The notes beneath the pieces were generated by a model that saw nothing but the letters and a program-made list of their open reading frames with translations, did no database searches and was not told the origin of the DNA. From an uncultured Collinsella sp. (GTDB lineage Bacteria > Actinomycetota > Coriobacteriia > Coriobacteriales > Coriobacteriaceae), in the NCBI GenBank assembly GCA_900757235.1, contig CAAENB010000080.1, positions 1 to 7,201 on the forward strand: a stretch of DNA of 7,201 nt. Direction: 5' to 3'. The translations under genes and the position numbers were made by a program. Of this stretch, positions 6,136 to 7,201 are shown piece by piece (the first letter of the stretch is position 1; every line of letters begins with the position of its first letter).

Positions 6136-7116
6136 ATGGATCCCAACAAGCGTCCCGACGACATGGTGCGTATCACCACCCCCGAACTTGCCCAGGTGTT
6201 CATCGATGAGCAGGTCGCTGCAATCCGCGAGCAGATCGGCGACAAGAAGGTCCTGCTGGCTCTTTCGGGCGGCGTCGACAGCTCGGTTGTCGCGGCCCTG
6301 CTCATCAAGGCCATCGGCAAGCAGCTCATTTGCGTGCATGTTAACCACGGCCTGATGCGCAAGGGCGAGAGCGAGCAGGTCGTCGACGTCTTCAAGAATC
6401 AGATGGATGCCAACCTGGTTTACGTTGACGCCACAGATCGCTTCCTGGACAAGCTCGTGGACGTCGAGGAGCCCGAGGCCAAGCGTAAGATTATCGGCGC
6501 CGAGTTCATTCGCGTGTTCGAGGAGGAGGCCCGCAAGGTTGGCGATGAGGTCAGCTTCCTCGCCCAGGGCACCATCTATCCCGACATCCTGGAGTCCCAA
6601 GACGGCGTGAAGGCTCACCACAACGTGGGCGGTCTGCCCGAGGATCTGCAGTTTGAGCTCTGCGAGCCCGTCAAACTGCTGTACAAGGACGAGGTCCGCG
6701 TCGTGGGTCGCGAGCTCGGCCTGCCCGAGAACATGGTTGAGCGCCAGCCGTTCCCCGGTCCCGGCCTGGGCGTCCGCTGCCTTGGTGCCATCACCCGCGA
6801 CCGTCTTGAGGCGCTGCGCGAAGCCGACGCCATCGTGCGCGAGGAGATCGACAAGGCCGGTCTGACCATCTGGCAGTATTTTGCCGTCGTGCCCGACTTC
6901 CGCGCAACCGGTGTGCGCGAGGGCAAGCGCGCCTACGATTGGCCCTGCATCATCCGCTGCATCAACACCGTCGATGTCATGACTGCCGAGGTTCCCGAGC
7001 TCGACTGGGCGCTACTCAAGCGTATTACCGCTCGCGTCACCGCCGAGGTTCCCGGCATCTGCCGCGTGTGCTACGACCTCACGCCGAAGCCCGTTGGCAC
7101 GGTCGAGTTTGAATAA
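6136..7116 (+). CDS. guaA: GMP synthase ATP-pyrophosphatase subunit without amidotransferase domain
   Basis: A 326-residue enzyme that adenylates XMP and aminates it to GMP, the last step of guanine nucleotide synthesis, in the cytoplasm. The N-type ATP-pyrophosphatase loop SGGVDSS is at residues 44-50, after the helix IDEQVAAIREQIGDKKVLLAL. VNHGLMRKGESEQVV, EAKRKIIGAEFIRVFEEEA and LAQGTIYPDILES follow, then QPFPGPGLGVRCLG and the C-terminal dimerisation and XMP-binding part ending CRVCYDLTPKPVGTVEFE. It corresponds to about residues 208-525 of the 525-residue E. coli enzyme and to the archaeal large subunit (GuaAb). The class-I glutamine amidotransferase domain is absent and is not encoded upstream, where a regulator diverges. 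Ammonia must come from free ammonium or from a separate amidotransferase subunit. Own promoter and strong ribosome site; no convincing terminator within the window. Confidence 0.96.
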   Translation: MDPNKRPDDMVRITTPELAQVFIDEQVAAIREQIGDKKVLLALSGGVDSSVVAALLIKAIGKQLICVHVNHGLMRKGESEQVVDVFKNQMDANLVYVDATDRFLDKLVDVEEPEAKRKIIGAEFIRVFEEEARKVGDEVSFLAQGTIYPDILESQDGVKAHHNVGGLPEDLQFELCEPVKLLYKDEVRVVGRELGLPENMVERQPFPGPGLGVRCLGAITRDRLEALREADAIVREEIDKAGLTIWQYFAVVPDFRATGVREGKRAYDWPCIIRCINTVDVMTAEVPELDWALLKRITARVTAEVPGICRVCYDLTPKPVGTVEFE

Positions 7117-7174
7117 ATCGAGTTGCTTAAAAAAGCCAGTGTTTATGCGGGTTTCAGCGATTTCGATTAGTCTT

Positions 7175-7194
7175 TTGATAACAAATTGATAACA
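7175..7194. repeat. Direct repeat of TTGATAACA downstream of guaA
   Basis: TTGATAACA at 7175-7183 recurs at 7186-7194, an 11-bp period that places both copies on the same face of the helix. It lies in an AT-rich stretch (7117-7201) with no gene. It could be an operator of the next gene or a recombinase-binding site beside guaA; the window ends before this can be decided. Confidence 0.5.
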
Positions 7195-7201
7195 GTCATA
7201 G

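Noticed and set aside
5839..6621. The - strand frame of the regulator stays open far upstream, antisense to guaA, giving a possible 595-residue protein.
   Set aside because: The extension is the antisense of conserved guaA codons, has no family resemblance, and a good ribosome site fixes the start at 5838. High GC with biased codon use commonly leaves such frames open.
7116..7174. Possible guaA terminator from AATCGA (7116-7121) pairing with TCGATT (7163-7168) before CTTTT.
   Set aside because: Six-base arms around a 41-base loop are too weak; the small GCTT/AAGC stem at 7125-7136 is also too short. No convincing terminator is visible.

Overview
The window looks like chromosomal DNA from a high-GC, Gram-positive gut anaerobe of the Coriobacteriia, most likely Collinsella or a close relative. 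The reasons are GC-rich codon use, an LAxTG-type sortase signal on a giant surface protein, and a LuxR-type regulator with a tetratricopeptide-like N-terminus. The taxonomic call is inference and moderate in confidence; the sequence has no rRNA or other decisive marker.

Layout from left to right. The 3' end of an unrecognised membrane-protein gene (+ strand, to 218) converges on a very large gene (- strand, 309-4676). A 16-bp hairpin between them (224-259) is a plausible shared terminator. The large gene encodes a 1455-residue secreted protein with a Tat-like signal peptide, an N-terminal beta-sandwich region, a beta-rich middle of unknown fold, a probable beta-propeller-like part, a late Ig/CARDB-like domain, a Gly/Ser linker and a C-terminal LAGTG sorting signal. 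Upstream on the same strand, 157 bp away, is a 334-residue LuxR-type regulator (4834-5838). The gap between them holds a 10-bp-arm hairpin and two copies of an 8-bp AT-rich repeat. The regulator may control or be co-transcribed with the surface protein gene.

A 297-bp divergent intergenic region (5839-6135) separates the regulator from the guaA-type gene on the + strand (6136-7116). It contains an imperfect hairpin or operator-like inverted repeat, a perfect TATAAT box and a 10-bp palindrome at about the expected transcription start. The guaA product has only the ATP-pyrophosphatase and dimerisation parts of GMP synthase. The glutamine amidotransferase domain found in typical bacterial enzymes is absent, so a separate amidotransferase subunit is expected elsewhere in the genome. 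The last 85 bases are AT-rich and carry a 9-bp direct repeat; the 3' end of guaA is a known integration target for genomic islands.

The two halves are functionally distinct: a regulator plus cell-surface protein module (accessory, probably host- or substrate-facing) next to a purine-biosynthesis housekeeping gene. I found no CRISPR array, tRNA, rRNA, insertion sequence or recognisable defence system. The least explained item is the surface protein, most of whose length I cannot assign to a family.
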